A stretch of DNA of 64,000 bases from Bacteroidota bacterium (GCA_030692515.1 JAUXZS010000056.1:186001-250000), one strand, 5' to 3'; numbered from the stretch's first letter, positions 8,838-18,741 are shown. Numbers and translations are program-made. Notes: generated by a model not told the origin, from the sequence alone.

Positions 8838-10581
8838 ATTATTAAAACATATTTTTTTCGTTATAACGGCTTCCGCTTTGGTTGGTTCGTTTCTGTCTTG
8901 CAAAAGCAAGAAAGAAGCGCAAAAAGATGTCGTAAAAGGAAGCGCGCAGCAAAACGAAATAAAATTTACTAGCATGTTTATTGATGGTTGTGCTGCCCTA
9001 CAACCATATAAACAAAATTTAGACGAGGCCCTGCGTCTTTTTCTTGAGTGTAAAAAAATAGATCCAAATAGTGCGCCACTTAAATACGAGTTAGCGAAAA
9101 CATATAAGCTCAAAGGCGCTTACAATTTGGCTATACAGTATGCTAAAGGTTGCGCAGAAGGAAATCCAAAAAATGAGTGGTATCAACTTTTATTAATAGA
9201 GTGTTATGCTTCTGTAAAAGATTTTAACCAATCTATAAAATTAAGAGAGCAACTTGTAAAAAATTTTCCTGGAAAGGCAGAGTTTAAAGAAGATTTAGCT
9301 ATTGAATATTCTATCGTTGGAGATTATGATAAATCATATAAAATTTATGATGAGCTTGAGCTCGTATACGGCATTAATGAACAAATTACATTAAACAAGT
9401 GCAAGCTTTTAAAAAATCAAAAAAAATTTAAAGAAGCAGAGCAAGAACTTATACGGCTGTCTAATTCTAGCAAAAACGAACCAAGATATTTTGCATACTT
9501 GGCCGACTTTTATATGGAGCAAAATAAACTTGACCAAGCAAAATTAATGTATGATAAAATTTTAGTTTTAGACCCCAACAACCCATCCATTAATCTAGCT
9601 CTGCATGACTATTATAGCGCTCAGGGAAAAGACGACGAGGCTTTTGATTATTTAAAAAAAGCGTTTCAAAATCCCGACTTAGAGGTTAATTATAAACTTG
9701 ACGCTGTAAGATATTATTATTTGCGCGCCGAAAAACAACCAGAATCGACTTATTATACGAGAGGAATGGAACTAAGTGACCTTCTGGTTAGAGTTCATCC
9801 AAAAGACTCCAGAGGAAACGCAATACATGGTGATTTTTTAATGCTAGTTGGCAAAATAAAAGAAGCTTCAGACTATTATTATAATGCCGCAATAAACGAA
9901 TCAATAGATTTTAGAGCTTGGGGACAATTACTTTTTATTGACAGCGAGCTTAAACAATACGATTCGTTAGAGCGCCACAGCGCTTTAGCAATGGAACTGT
10001 TTCCCAGCCAATCTAGCACTTATTTTTTTAATGGTGTTGCCAACATGCAAATAAAAAACTACAAAAAGGCAGCGCAATCTTTAAAAGATGGGCTTGAATT
10101 TGTAGTTGACAACAAGGCTCTTATGATGGATTTTTATTCAAATATGGGTGACGCTTATTTTTATATGAAGGATTATGTAAAATCAGATAAGGCCTTTGAT
10201 AATGCTTTAAAAATAGATGCAGATAATACCTATGTTTTAAATAATTATGCTTACTACCTTTCTTTAAGAAATGAGTCTTTAGATAAAGCTGAAAAACTTT
10301 CTAAAAAAGCAAATGAAATAATACCAAATAACCGAAACTATATGGATACATATGGTTGGATTCTTTATCAACAAAAAAAATATAAAGAAAGCGAAACATG
10401 GTTGAAATCTGCGGCAAAAATGGGTCCGCCTAAAGCAGACATACTGGAGCACTATGGTGATTTGCTTTATAGATTAAACAAAGTAGATGAGGCTGTTGTG
10501 CAGTGGAATTTAGCAAAACAAGCCGGCGGAAATTCCGAAGCGCTTTTAACTAAACTAAAGTTAAAAAAATTGAATGATTAA
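8830..10581 (+). CDS. Tetratricopeptide-repeat lipoprotein
   Basis: This 583-residue protein starts with TTG overlapping the end of the nucleotidyltransferase gene. Residues 1-23 are a lipoprotein signal peptide with Cys24 as the lipidation site (FLSC). The rest is a long series of TPR helical hairpins; clear units include YFYMKDYVKSDKAFDNALKI and the LNNYAYYL segment near the C-terminus. It is probably a periplasm-facing scaffold of the envelope. The partner is unknown, but coupling to a DUF4292 lipoprotein and an EnvC-like protein suggests a role in outer-membrane or cell-wall assembly. The next gene overlaps its end by 8 bp. Confidence 0.85.
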   Translation: MFKLLKHIFFVITASALVGSFLSCKSKKEAQKDVVKGSAQQNEIKFTSMFIDGCAALQPYKQNLDEALRLFLECKKIDPNSAPLKYELAKTYKLKGAYNLAIQYAKGCAEGNPKNEWYQLLLIECYASVKDFNQSIKLREQLVKNFPGKAEFKEDLAIEYSIVGDYDKSYKIYDELELVYGINEQITLNKCKLLKNQKKFKEAEQELIRLSNSSKNEPRYFAYLADFYMEQNKLDQAKLMYDKILVLDPNNPSINLALHDYYSAQGKDDEAFDYLKKAFQNPDLEVNYKLDAVRYYYLRAEKQPESTYYTRGMELSDLLVRVHPKDSRGNAIHGDFLMLVGKIKEASDYYYNAAINESIDFRAWGQLLFIDSELKQYDSLERHSALAMELFPSQSSTYFFNGVANMQIKNYKKAAQSLKDGLEFVVDNKALMMDFYSNMGDAYFYMKDYVKSDKAFDNALKIDADNTYVLNNYAYYLSLRNESLDKAEKLSKKANEIIPNNRNYMDTYGWILYQQKKYKESETWLKSAAKMGPPKADILEHYGDLLYRLNKVDEAVVQWNLAKQAGGNSEALLTKLKLKKLND

Positions 10582-11461
10582 ACATAGTATAAACATAAAA
10601 CTACTTTTAATTACGGCGCTTTTCGTTTTTTTGTTTGCTCCCTCGTGTAAGCATAGAGAAAAAACAATTAAAGCACAGGAAAAAGTTATTAATGACACCT
10701 TGGTTGGACGCTGTAAACTAGTCTTTAAAAGCGCTAAAACATTAAGCAAAAACGTAAAAGAAAACGAATTTGATTTTGACTGGTTAACCGCTAAGGCTAA
10801 TGTTGAATCTTTGGTTGATGGTAAAGAAGAAAGTTTTGATATAAGGGTAAATATTCGAAAAGATAGCGCCATGCTTGTTACAATACAATATTTATTAGGA
10901 ATTCAAGTGGCAAAAATCTTAATTACCAAAGACTCCGTTAAAATGGTAAACTATATTCAAAAAAATTACTTTAGGGGAGATTTTATTTATATAAACGAGA
11001 TGTTAAACGCCGACTTAGATTTTAATGTCTTACAAGCCGTTTTATTTGGTAATAGCGCCGAGTTTTATGAAGATGATGATTTAAAGTTAAAGCCTGTAAC
11101 CGATAGGGAAAATTGTCATTATTTACTTAGCACCGAAAGAAAACGAAGGTTGAAAAAGCTACAAAGTGGCGACAACGACCTTAAAAAAGCATTACAAATT
11201 CTCACATTAAACCCAGATAACTATAAAATTATAAAAAATGAGTTCTCTGATCCTTCAACTAACCGCTCGTTTATAGCTAGTTACAAAAACTTTACATTAA
11301 AGGATAGTGTTTATGCACCATACCATGTTGATATTGATATAGTGGCAGAGAAAAAAGCAAGCATAAAAATTGACTATGTTCGCATAGAGAAAAAATCTAT
11401 TAATAAACTTAGTTTACACATACCGCCTAAATATGATGAAATACAAATACAAAAAAAATAA
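10574..11461 (+). CDS. DUF4292 domain lipoprotein
   Basis: This 295-residue lipoprotein has a signal peptide ending at Cys25 (FAPSC). The pattern FDWLTAKANV ... DIRVNIRKDSAMLVTI ... IQKNYFRGDFIYINEMLNAD matches DUF4292, a Bacteroidota family with a LolA/LolB-like fold. A role in moving lipoproteins or lipids to the outer membrane is an inference from fold similarity. The start overlaps the end of the TPR gene, and its own 3' end overlaps the start of the EnvC-like gene by 29 bp, so translational coupling is likely. Confidence 0.85.
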   Translation: MIKHSINIKLLLITALFVFLFAPSCKHREKTIKAQEKVINDTLVGRCKLVFKSAKTLSKNVKENEFDFDWLTAKANVESLVDGKEESFDIRVNIRKDSAMLVTIQYLLGIQVAKILITKDSVKMVNYIQKNYFRGDFIYINEMLNADLDFNVLQAVLFGNSAEFYEDDDLKLKPVTDRENCHYLLSTERKRRLKKLQSGDNDLKKALQILTLNPDNYKIIKNEFSDPSTNRSFIASYKNFTLKDSVYAPYHVDIDIVAEKKASIKIDYVRIEKKSINKLSLHIPPKYDEIQIQKK

Positions 11462-12800
11462 TTGGGCGCTTTTATTTGCCTTGTTTTTTTCATTTGTATT
11501 AATTCCTCAACTCCACACTCAGACTAACTCAAAAAATTCAAAAAAAGATTTAGAAAACAAGAAGAAAAGAATTTCTGATGAGATTAGTGAAATAAACTCT
11601 ATGCTTAACGAAACAAAGGCTAGCAAAAAATCATCTATTGGCGCTTTGATAAACATTAATATGAAGCTTGAAAAACGTCAAGACTTGATAAACACGATAA
11701 ATGCTGAAATTAGAGGGATATCAAAGGAAATCGAACAAAACGAAAATCAAGTTGAGCAATTAAAATCCAGTTTAGAAAAACTAAAAAACGATTATGCACG
11801 CATGATAATATTTGCGCAACGCAATCAAGACGCTTATAGCAAAATTATGTTTGTGTTTGCCTCCGAAAACTTTAATCAAGCCTATGCAAGATTAAAGTAT
11901 ATGCAACAATATTCGGAGTTTAGAAAAAAACAAGCCACAGAAATTATCTCCACTCAAACCAAACTAATCGCAAAATTGAATGAACTTAAAGAACAGCGAC
12001 ACGAAAAAAATCTGCTATTAGGAAACGAAGAAGAACAAAAAATAAATTTAAGTAGCGAAAAACAAGAGCAAGAAGTGCTTTTAACTGAATTACAAAAAAA
12101 GGAGAAAGAATTAAAAGTTGAGCTTAATAAAAAGAAACAAGATGCGATAGAACTACAAGTAGCCATTCGAAAATTAATAGAAGCGGAAATAAAAAGAAAA
12201 TTAGAAGAAGCGGCAAAAGCCGAAGCAGCAAAACTCGCCGCTAAAAAAGCGAAAGAAGAAAAAGAGGCAAAAGAAAACAAGACAAAAACTCCAAAAGAAA
12301 AAATTGTTGTTGCTGACGTTAAGCCAGAAAAAAAAGAAAATTTATTTATGCCTGCTCTTACAGAGGAAACAGAGGCTCTTAGCGCGGAGTTTTCAAACAA
12401 CCGAGGGAAACTACCTTGGCCGGTTGGTAAAGGCGTTATTTGCGAAACCTATGGCGAACACGAGCATCCTGCCATAAAAGGCTTTATGATGTTTAACAAC
12501 GGCGTGGAAATTTGTGCCACAAAAGGCACACAAGCCAGAGCTGTATTTGAAGGAGAGGTAACAGGAATTGCTGTTTCGCCAACAGGGGGAAAATTAGTGA
12601 TTGTTCGGCACGGTGAATACCTAAGTGTTTATAGCAACCTAACAGACGTGCTTGTTAAAACCGGACAAAAAGTAAGTCTTAAACAAGTTATTGGTACAAT
12701 TGTACACGATGATGATGAAGGTAAAACCTCTATGAACCTTCAAATCTGGAAGGGTCAAAAAACAATGGACCCAAGCGGTTGGTTATTTAATGCCCACTAA
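11433..12800 (+). CDS. EnvC-like murein hydrolase activator (degenerate M23)
   Basis: This 455-residue protein has a signal peptide, a long charged coiled coil (about residues 35-265, with Lys/Glu/Ala runs) and a C-terminal LytM/M23 domain (about 335-455). The metal ligands expected in an active M23 enzyme are missing: FNNGVEI replaces the H-x-G-x-D motif, and MNLQIW replaces the H-x-H motif. The architecture and loss of ligands match EnvC/NlpD-type activators that switch on amidases at the septum. It could act on the amidase at 40080-41492. It ends the operon, 10 bp before a strong terminator. Confidence 0.88.
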   Translation: MMKYKYKKNNWALLFALFFSFVLIPQLHTQTNSKNSKKDLENKKKRISDEISEINSMLNETKASKKSSIGALININMKLEKRQDLINTINAEIRGISKEIEQNENQVEQLKSSLEKLKNDYARMIIFAQRNQDAYSKIMFVFASENFNQAYARLKYMQQYSEFRKKQATEIISTQTKLIAKLNELKEQRHEKNLLLGNEEEQKINLSSEKQEQEVLLTELQKKEKELKVELNKKKQDAIELQVAIRKLIEAEIKRKLEEAAKAEAAKLAAKKAKEEKEAKENKTKTPKEKIVVADVKPEKKENLFMPALTEETEALSAEFSNNRGKLPWPVGKGVICETYGEHEHPAIKGFMMFNNGVEICATKGTQARAVFEGEVTGIAVSPTGGKLVIVRHGEYLSVYSNLTDVLVKTGQKVSLKQVIGTIVHDDDEGKTSMNLQIWKGQKTMDPSGWLFNAH

Positions 12801-12810
12801 ATAGTTTACA

Positions 12811-12842
12811 AAAAAAGCCACCCTAACTAAGGTGGCTTTTTA
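12811..12842. terminator. Bidirectional rho-independent terminator
   Basis: The stem AAAAAGCCACC / GGTGGCTTTTT around a short loop has A and T tails on both sides. It separates the plus-strand envelope operon from the convergent trigger-factor gene. Confidence 0.9.
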
Positions 12843-12861
12843 AATTCAATTACGCTTTAAC

Positions 12862-14196
12862 TTAAGCTTTAAAAAAATCTTCGTAACTAACTTCTTTAGT
12901 TTGAAGTGTACACTTTTCCTTAATAAGATCCAATACTTTTTTACTATAAATATTTTCAAATATTTTTTGAGCTTCCTTTTCTTTGCTTAAGATATCTTTT
13001 GAAATTTTTTCCAAATCTTCTTCAGTTGCTGCTTGCCCATAACGTGCATATTCGCTTTTAATAAACGCTTTTGCTTCTTCTTTAGCCTCCTCAACATCTA
13101 CTTTTATTTCATTATCCTTAATAATCTTGTTTTCTATTAGTTTCCATTTCATAGATTTAGAATAATTTGGATAATCTTTTTCTAATTCTTCTTGGGTAAT
13201 TGGTTTTTCGTTTGCCATCATTAGCCAGCGCTTTAAAAACGAATCCGGTAATTGAATGTTACTTTTTTCCACTAAATTATTTTCAACTTCCGTTCTTAAA
13301 AATTTATCAGCGTCTGCATTAAACATTAATCCTAACTCTTCACGAATTTTATTTCTAAACTCTTCTTCGCTTGTAACCTTTCCTTCGCCGTAAACCTTAT
13401 CAAATAATTCTTGGTTTAATTCTGCGTCTTCTAAGCGAGCTATGTTTTTTACAATCAATTGTAAGTCGCAATCAATTGTTTCTGCTAATTCTTTATCAAT
13501 GCCTAACGAAACACTTTTATCTAAAACGTTATCATATAAAGCATTTACATTAATAACTAATTTATCGTCTTTTTTAACCCCTAAAATTTTCGCTTTTGCC
13601 TCTTCGTTTTTTAAACGCTCATAGCTAATGCTTGTGCTTTTAAAAATTCCTCCCGGCTTAATGTTTCCTGTTTCATCCAACTCATTAATATCAACAAAAA
13701 CAACATCTTTTTCGCCGGCAACATCTGGGTTTAATGGCTTTCCAAAATTACGCTTAACGTCTTTTACATACTTTTCTACCAACTCATCGTCAATCTTAAC
13801 TGTTTTATAAGTAAAGGTTTGTTTGTCGTTCAAATCGATTGAAAACGTTGGGGCTAAACCAACTTGATAAACAAATTCAAAATCTTTTTGGTTTTCAAAA
13901 TCAACGGCTGCTCTATCTTTAGGTAACGGGTTTCCTAAAATTTCGATGTTATTGTCTTTAATATAGTTATAAATAGTAGCGTCTAATAGCTTGTTTAATT
14001 CATCAACAAGAATTTGTGTTCCGTATTGTTTTTTTACCAAGCCCGTTGGAACTTTACCAGGTCTAAACCCCGGCATTGTAATTTGTTTTTGCGCTTTTTT
14101 TAATGCGTCGTTTACTTGAGTTTCGTAATCAGCTGGTACAACAGAGATTGAAATTTCTGCATTAAGGCTATCGATATCTTTTTTTGTAATGTTCAT
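12862..14196 (-). CDS. tig: Trigger factor, ribosome-associated chaperone
   Basis: This 444-residue protein has the ribosome-docking signature GFRPGKVPTGLVKKQYG (about residues 43-59), a middle region in the place of the FKBP-like domain (about 160-240), and a long helical C-terminal arm. The middle domain diverges from active prolyl isomerases, as is usual in Bacteroidota, so chaperone activity is more certain than isomerase activity. The gene stands alone between the aldose epimerase gene and a shared terminator. A weak TATTTTCG element about 20 bp before the ATG may be its promoter. Confidence 0.93.
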   Translation of the reverse strand: MNITKKDIDSLNAEISISVVPADYETQVNDALKKAQKQITMPGFRPGKVPTGLVKKQYGTQILVDELNKLLDATIYNYIKDNNIEILGNPLPKDRAAVDFENQKDFEFVYQVGLAPTFSIDLNDKQTFTYKTVKIDDELVEKYVKDVKRNFGKPLNPDVAGEKDVVFVDINELDETGNIKPGGIFKSTSISYERLKNEEAKAKILGVKKDDKLVINVNALYDNVLDKSVSLGIDKELAETIDCDLQLIVKNIARLEDAELNQELFDKVYGEGKVTSEEEFRNKIREELGLMFNADADKFLRTEVENNLVEKSNIQLPDSFLKRWLMMANEKPITQEELEKDYPNYSKSMKWKLIENKIIKDNEIKVDVEEAKEEAKAFIKSEYARYGQAATEEDLEKISKDILSKEKEAQKIFENIYSKKVLDLIKEKCTLQTKEVSYEDFFKA

Positions 14197-14283
14197 TCTC
14201 TTAAAATTTTGGAATGCGAAAATAGTGAATTTTCTTTATTTTTCATAGAAAAACACTCTGAAAATGCCTGTATATTGCTAAAA

Positions 14284-15150
14284 TCAATTAAAAACTAGAG
14301 AATAGTTGCAGCTAAACTCTGTATTGGCCGCCAACTTAATTATTCCCTCTTTTTCAGACAAATTTTTGTTTGAAAATTCAGAATCCGTAATGCCATGCCA
14401 CGGTTCGAGGCAGACAAATTGTTCGCAGTCTTTCTTTGACCAAATTCCAAAATAAGGCCAACCATCACATTCAAGTGTAATTTTGTGTTTAGATTTAATT
14501 GAACAAAGACTAACTCTATTTATTTGATTTTCCTCAAAAACTAAGGCGTCGTTTTCAAACAGTTCTTTTTTTAAAAATAGTTTGTTGTCTTTCAATTTTA
14601 ACTCTTCTTTTATGGTAGACCGCAAACCGTTGTTAAGAAGGGTTCTTGAATACTTGTTTTTTTCAAATTCTAAATAATAGTCTTCAAATTTTTCGTCTGA
14701 TTGTAAAGGACAATTAAATGCAGGATGAGCGCCTAAACTAAAAAACATAGGCGCGTCAGATTGGTTAATAACCTTATAACTTGTGGTTAATTTATTTTCT
14801 ATTAATAGATAACTTATTTGCAAAACAAAACTGAAAGGATAACGCTCATAAGTATCTTTACTATTCTTTAATTGAAAAATGCATGATTCAGAAGAAGATT
14901 CGATAACTTCAAAATCTATATCTCTCGCAAAGCCATGTTGTGGTAATTCGTATGTCTTTTCGTTATAAATAAAATAGTTTTCTTTTAGTTTTCCAACAAT
15001 AGGAAATAAAACAGGAGAGTGTCTGCCCCAAATTTTTTTGTTTGCTTGCCACATAAATTCGTCGCCGTTTTTGTTCTTAACGCTACAAACTTCTGCGCCA
15101 AAAGAATTAATGGACACTCTTAGTTTATTAGATCTGATTTGGCTTTGCAT
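14284..15150 (-). CDS. Aldose 1-epimerase family protein
   Basis: This 288-residue protein of the galactose-mutarotase superfamily interconverts the anomers of a sugar or sugar phosphate. Visible family motifs are GAEVCSV, GRHSPVLFPIVGKL, LPQHGFARD (active-site His), FSLGAHPAFN (second His) and CLEPWHGITD (catalytic Glu region). The start is the ATG at 15150, preceded by AAAGGGGG at Shine-Dalgarno distance. A longer frame to 15219 would overlap the DUF493 gene and has no such site. The substrate is not evident; members of this subgroup are often annotated as LacX-like. Confidence 0.86.
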   Translation of the reverse strand: MQSQIRSNKLRVSINSFGAEVCSVKNKNGDEFMWQANKKIWGRHSPVLFPIVGKLKENYFIYNEKTYELPQHGFARDIDFEVIESSSESCIFQLKNSKDTYERYPFSFVLQISYLLIENKLTTSYKVINQSDAPMFFSLGAHPAFNCPLQSDEKFEDYYLEFEKNKYSRTLLNNGLRSTIKEELKLKDNKLFLKKELFENDALVFEENQINRVSLCSIKSKHKITLECDGWPYFGIWSKKDCEQFVCLEPWHGITDSEFSNKNLSEKEGIIKLAANTEFSCNYSLVFN

Positions 15151-15157
15151 GCCCCCT

Positions 15158-15430
15158 TTATAAAAAAATAATTCCTTTGATTTCGGCAGCTTTCTTGTAA
15201 ATAGCAATGATTTCTTCAACGCTAATAACTACTTGTTTTGCAGTGATACTAGTGTATTTACCGCTATTGCTTTCTTTTGTGTGAATGTCGGCTTCTGCCT
15301 CAAACAAACTTTCGGCTAGCGCAATTGTTCTAAGGCTGCTTGGCACAATAAACTTATACATATAGACACTTGGAAAAGTGGTTGTTTCGATTAATTTTTC
15401 TTTAAAACTTCTTAGTTCGTCTTCTGTCAT
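15158..15430 (-). CDS. DUF493 family protein (YbeD-like)
   Basis: This 90-residue protein has the YbeD/DUF493 pattern: PSVYMYKFIVPSS, a middle helix, SGKYTSITAKQVVISVEEIIAIYKKAAEIKGI, consistent with the ferredoxin-like fold of the family. Function is unproven; it resembles ACT-like regulatory domains. It overlaps the LysE gene by 4 bp upstream and sits 7 bp before the epimerase start, so the three genes form one transcription unit. Confidence 0.82.
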   Translation of the reverse strand: MTEDELRSFKEKLIETTTFPSVYMYKFIVPSSLRTIALAESLFEAEADIHTKESNSGKYTSITAKQVVISVEEIIAIYKKAAEIKGIIFL

Positions 15431-16068
15431 TGTTTGTCAAAAAAATGGTTATAAATTAGTACGACTCCAAAAATTATCAATAAACTTCCGGTAACCACGT
15501 TTACCGAACGCATAATTTTAGGTGTTAAAACTTTTTTTAATTTGCCTGCTGCTGAAACTTTCCCGAGCTCGACTAAAAGAACTAAGCCCAAGGTTATACT
15601 AAAGTAAAGAATCATGTTGAAAATAGAATAATCTAACGTTTTACCAACTGCAGTAACGTTACCAAGCCACAGCAGCCAAACCGCGGGGTTTAAGCTGTTC
15701 AGAAAAAACCCTTTAAAAATCATCACTTTTGCCGAGGGTACTTTAATTATTATTGTTGCATCGCTGCCGTTTTCAACCGGCTCCCTATAGTGTAATGCAC
15801 CAAAAACGATTAAAATAATTCCTGCTACAATACCCATAAAACGTTGGCTTTTTTCATCCTGAATAAGATTTGTTGCGCCAAAATGAACCAAAAAAATAAT
15901 AAGAAGGCAAACTACAAAGTCGCTTAATACTACGCCAAAAGCCAAAAGCGAGCCGGTTTTATAACCATGACGGATGCCTGTGTTTATTAATGCAAAAAAA
16001 GCCGGACCAAAAGAAAAGGTAAGGAGTAAAACAATTATTAGTGTTTGATATATTAAACTAAGTAGCAA
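15427..16068 (-). CDS. LysE family membrane exporter
   Basis: This 213-residue protein has about six hydrophobic helices and the LysE/RhtB N-terminal pattern (FSFGPAFFALINTGIRHGYKTGSLLAFGVVLSDF). NSLNPAVWLLWLGN is the second family signature. It probably exports amino acids or related small molecules; the substrate is unknown. It begins with TTG because no ATG is in frame near the signature. It lies 5 bp after the GH3 gene and overlaps DUF493 by 4 bp. Confidence 0.85.
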   Translation of the reverse strand: MLLSLIYQTLIIVLLLTFSFGPAFFALINTGIRHGYKTGSLLAFGVVLSDFVVCLLIIFLVHFGATNLIQDEKSQRFMGIVAGIILIVFGALHYREPVENGSDATIIIKVPSAKVMIFKGFFLNSLNPAVWLLWLGNVTAVGKTLDYSIFNMILYFSITLGLVLLVELGKVSAAGKLKKVLTPKIMRSVNVVTGSLLIIFGVVLIYNHFFDKQ

Positions 16069-16073
16069 ATAAT

Positions 16074-17603
16074 TTATTTATTATAGTTTTCTAAAAAAGC
16101 ATTCCATTCATTTAAATGCTTACCTTTTAAAACTCGTGGAAATTTACTTTGCCCTCCTAGTTTATTTTTACTGGCAAGAAAATCTATAAACGCTTGATTT
16201 GGTAATAACGTAACTATTACTTCATTAAGCGCATGATTTCGTTCTGTTGCGTAATCATCGTTTAATTTTTTTAAATAGCCGTCTAATATTTCTGTTAGGT
16301 TTTCTTTATCTATTTCTTTATCAACACCAACATACCAATGATGCGCAAATAAACCCTTATTCGGCGTTCCAACAACACAAAACTCATTAATGTTTAAATT
16401 CAAATCTCTTGCGGTTAACATCATTGCTTGGTTCATGTTATCAACACTCAAATGCTCTCCACACAAACTCAAAAAATGACGCGTTCGTCCTGTAACAATA
16501 ATTTCGCACCTAGTTAAATCGGTAAACCTAATTGTGTCGCCAATTAAATATCGCCATGCGCCAGCGCAATTTGTAAGTACCAAAGCGTAATCTGTATTTA
16601 AATTAACTTGGGTAATATCTAATGTTGTGTTGTTCGGTTTTAAATTTCCGTCGCCGTCAAAATTTTCTTCATTAAAAGGAATAAACTCAAAAAACATAGA
16701 GTTATCGGTCATCAACTTCATTGCCTGTTGCTCGTTAGGTCTTTCTTGATACGCAATAAATCCTTCAGAAGCCATGTAAGTGTCTAAATAAATTAAACTT
16801 TTTGCACACATGGCGTTTATGCTGTTTTTATAGGGTTGTACAGAAACGCCGCCGTGTACAAACACAGCCAGGTTAGGCCAAACATCATGAATGTTTTTTA
16901 CATTGTAATGTTTTATTATTCGTTCAAATAAAATTTGTATCCATGCGGGTACGCCGCAAATAAATCCAACATTCCATTTTTTTGCATTAAGAACAATGTC
17001 TTCTAATTTTTTTTCCCAATCGGTTTGCGAACGAATTTCTGGTCCCGGTAACGAAAAATTTTGAAACCACCTTGGTTGGGTTCCTGTTGTAATTCCGCTT
17101 AAGTCGCCACTAAAATAAGTGCCGTTATAGTTTAAGTTAGTGCTGCCTCCAACAAACAAGGCTTCGGTTTCGTATTGTTTTATAGAAAAATTAAAATGTT
17201 TTGTAGATAGGATTTGTTTTATGGTTCCCTTTTGAATAGCCTTTATCATATCCTTTGTAACGGGAATATGTTTACTTGCAGCGGTTGAGGTGCCTGAGCT
17301 TAATGCGAAATAATTAATTTTCCCCGGCCAACAAACATCTTTTTCTCCTTTTAGAGCGCGATGCCACCAAAGATCAAAAATTGATTGATAATCTGAAACC
17401 GGTACTTTCTTTTTAAACGCAGTTAATGGGTCTTGATTTAAAAGTAATTCACTAAAGCCATAATACTCCCCAAAAGAAGTAAATTGAGCCTTGCTTAATA
17501 ATTTGTTTAGTTGCTTTAATTGTTGTTTGTAAACATTTTTCCGCGCAGGAATTCTTCCCCTTATTGTAATTGCTTGTTTTATTATGGAGCCGAGTATTGG
17601 CAT
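16074..17603 (-). CDS. GH3 auxin-responsive-promoter family protein (acyl-adenylating)
   Basis: This 509-residue protein belongs to the GH3 branch of the ANL adenylating superfamily, which in plants links amino acids to acyl acids. Motifs include FALSSGTSTAASKHIPVT (phosphate-binding loop, about residue 100), YMASEGFIA, YLIGDTIRFTDL and TGRTRHFLSLCGEHLS (C-terminal hinge). Bacterial members are common in Bacteroidota but their substrates are not established. It is the first gene of the run GH3-LysE-DUF493-epimerase. Confidence 0.88.
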   Translation of the reverse strand: MPILGSIIKQAITIRGRIPARKNVYKQQLKQLNKLLSKAQFTSFGEYYGFSELLLNQDPLTAFKKKVPVSDYQSIFDLWWHRALKGEKDVCWPGKINYFALSSGTSTAASKHIPVTKDMIKAIQKGTIKQILSTKHFNFSIKQYETEALFVGGSTNLNYNGTYFSGDLSGITTGTQPRWFQNFSLPGPEIRSQTDWEKKLEDIVLNAKKWNVGFICGVPAWIQILFERIIKHYNVKNIHDVWPNLAVFVHGGVSVQPYKNSINAMCAKSLIYLDTYMASEGFIAYQERPNEQQAMKLMTDNSMFFEFIPFNEENFDGDGNLKPNNTTLDITQVNLNTDYALVLTNCAGAWRYLIGDTIRFTDLTRCEIIVTGRTRHFLSLCGEHLSVDNMNQAMMLTARDLNLNINEFCVVGTPNKGLFAHHWYVGVDKEIDKENLTEILDGYLKKLNDDYATERNHALNEVIVTLLPNQAFIDFLASKNKLGGQSKFPRVLKGKHLNEWNAFLENYNK

Positions 17604-17649
17604 TTTTTTATTAGCTTTTTTAAATTAATGTGTTAAAAACAAATGTTTT

Positions 17650-18741
17650 TTATTTAAGATATCTAAAGTCTTGCTTGTTTTTGATGGCTTTAATAGAATG
17701 GTAAATTAATTTGATTACTTCTTCTACGTCTTGTTTATCAACACTTTCAACGGTTGTGTGCATGTAGCGCAAGGGCAACGAAATTAAAGCGGACGCGATT
17801 CCGTCTGTAGCAAAAGCAAAAGCGTCGGTGTCTGTGCCCGTTACTCTTGATGCGGCTTGACGTTGAAAAGTTATTTTATTTTTCTTTGCGGCATCTATAA
17901 TTAATTTTAATAAATTGTTTTGCACTGCCGGCCCTGTACTTAACACCGGCCCGCCTCCACAAGAAAGATCGCCGCTGGCAATTTTACTCATCATAGGTGT
18001 TTGTGTATCGTGACAAACGTCTGTAACTATTGCAACATTTGGATTTATCTTTCTTGCAATCATTGTTGCGCCATTTAAGCCAACTTCTTCTTGCACGGAA
18101 TTAACAATATATAATCCGAAGGGTAATTTGTCTTTTTTTTCCTTTAACATTCGGGCAACTTCTGCAATCATAAATCCTCCTATTCTATTGTCAAGAGCTC
18201 TACCAACATAATAGCGGTTATTTAACTCCATTAGTTCATCTTCGTATGTGATTACACAACCAACCTGAACACCAAGGGCCTCAACCTCTTTTGCTGATTT
18301 ACAGCCAAGATCTAAAAAAATATTTTTTAACGTTGGGGTTTCTTCTTTTGCTGCATCTCTCACGTGAATAGCAGGCCAGCCAAATACTGCTTTTACGATG
18401 CCCTTATCTGTGTGAATGTTTACGCGTTTTGATGGCGCAATTTGGTGATCGCTTCCTCCGTTGCGTCGTAAATAAACAAAACCTTCTTTTGTAATATAAT
18501 GTACGAACCAACTTATTTCGTCAGCGTGAGCCTCAATAACAACCTTATACTCGGCCTTTGGGTTAATTACGCCAACTACCGTGCCATACGTATCAACAAA
18601 ATAATCGTCAATATATGGTTTTAGGTAGTTTAGCCATATTTTTTGCCCTTCGCTTTCAAAACCTGTTGGTGAAGGATTATTTAAATATTGATATAAAAAT
18701 TTTGTTGCGTTCGCGTTTAGTATTGATTTAGTTTTAGCCAT
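17650..18741 (-). CDS. M42 family metallopeptidase (aminopeptidase)
   Basis: This 363-residue protein has the two-metal active site of M42 tetrahedral aminopeptidases: EAHADEISW (first His/Asp), GRALDNRIGG (bridging Asp), VQEEVGLNGA (catalytic Glu pair), VTDVCHDT (Asp) and a final His in LRYMHTTVE. It probably trims peptides in the cytoplasm. The start is the ATG at 18741 (MAKTKSILNANATKF). A longer frame to 18834 adds 31 hydrophobic residues unlike any family member and is rejected. Confidence 0.9.
   Translation of the reverse strand: MAKTKSILNANATKFLYQYLNNPSPTGFESEGQKIWLNYLKPYIDDYFVDTYGTVVGVINPKAEYKVVIEAHADEISWFVHYITKEGFVYLRRNGGSDHQIAPSKRVNIHTDKGIVKAVFGWPAIHVRDAAKEETPTLKNIFLDLGCKSAKEVEALGVQVGCVITYEDELMELNNRYYVGRALDNRIGGFMIAEVARMLKEKKDKLPFGLYIVNSVQEEVGLNGATMIARKINPNVAIVTDVCHDTQTPMMSKIASGDLSCGGGPVLSTGPAVQNNLLKLIIDAAKKNKITFQRQAASRVTGTDTDAFAFATDGIASALISLPLRYMHTTVESVDKQDVEEVIKLIYHSIKAIKNKQDFRYLK

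Noticed and set aside
11954-12400. Minus-strand open frame of 148 codons
   Set aside because: It is the complement of the low-complexity Lys/Glu/Ala coiled coil of the EnvC-like gene; the Ser/Phe-rich product has no family features.
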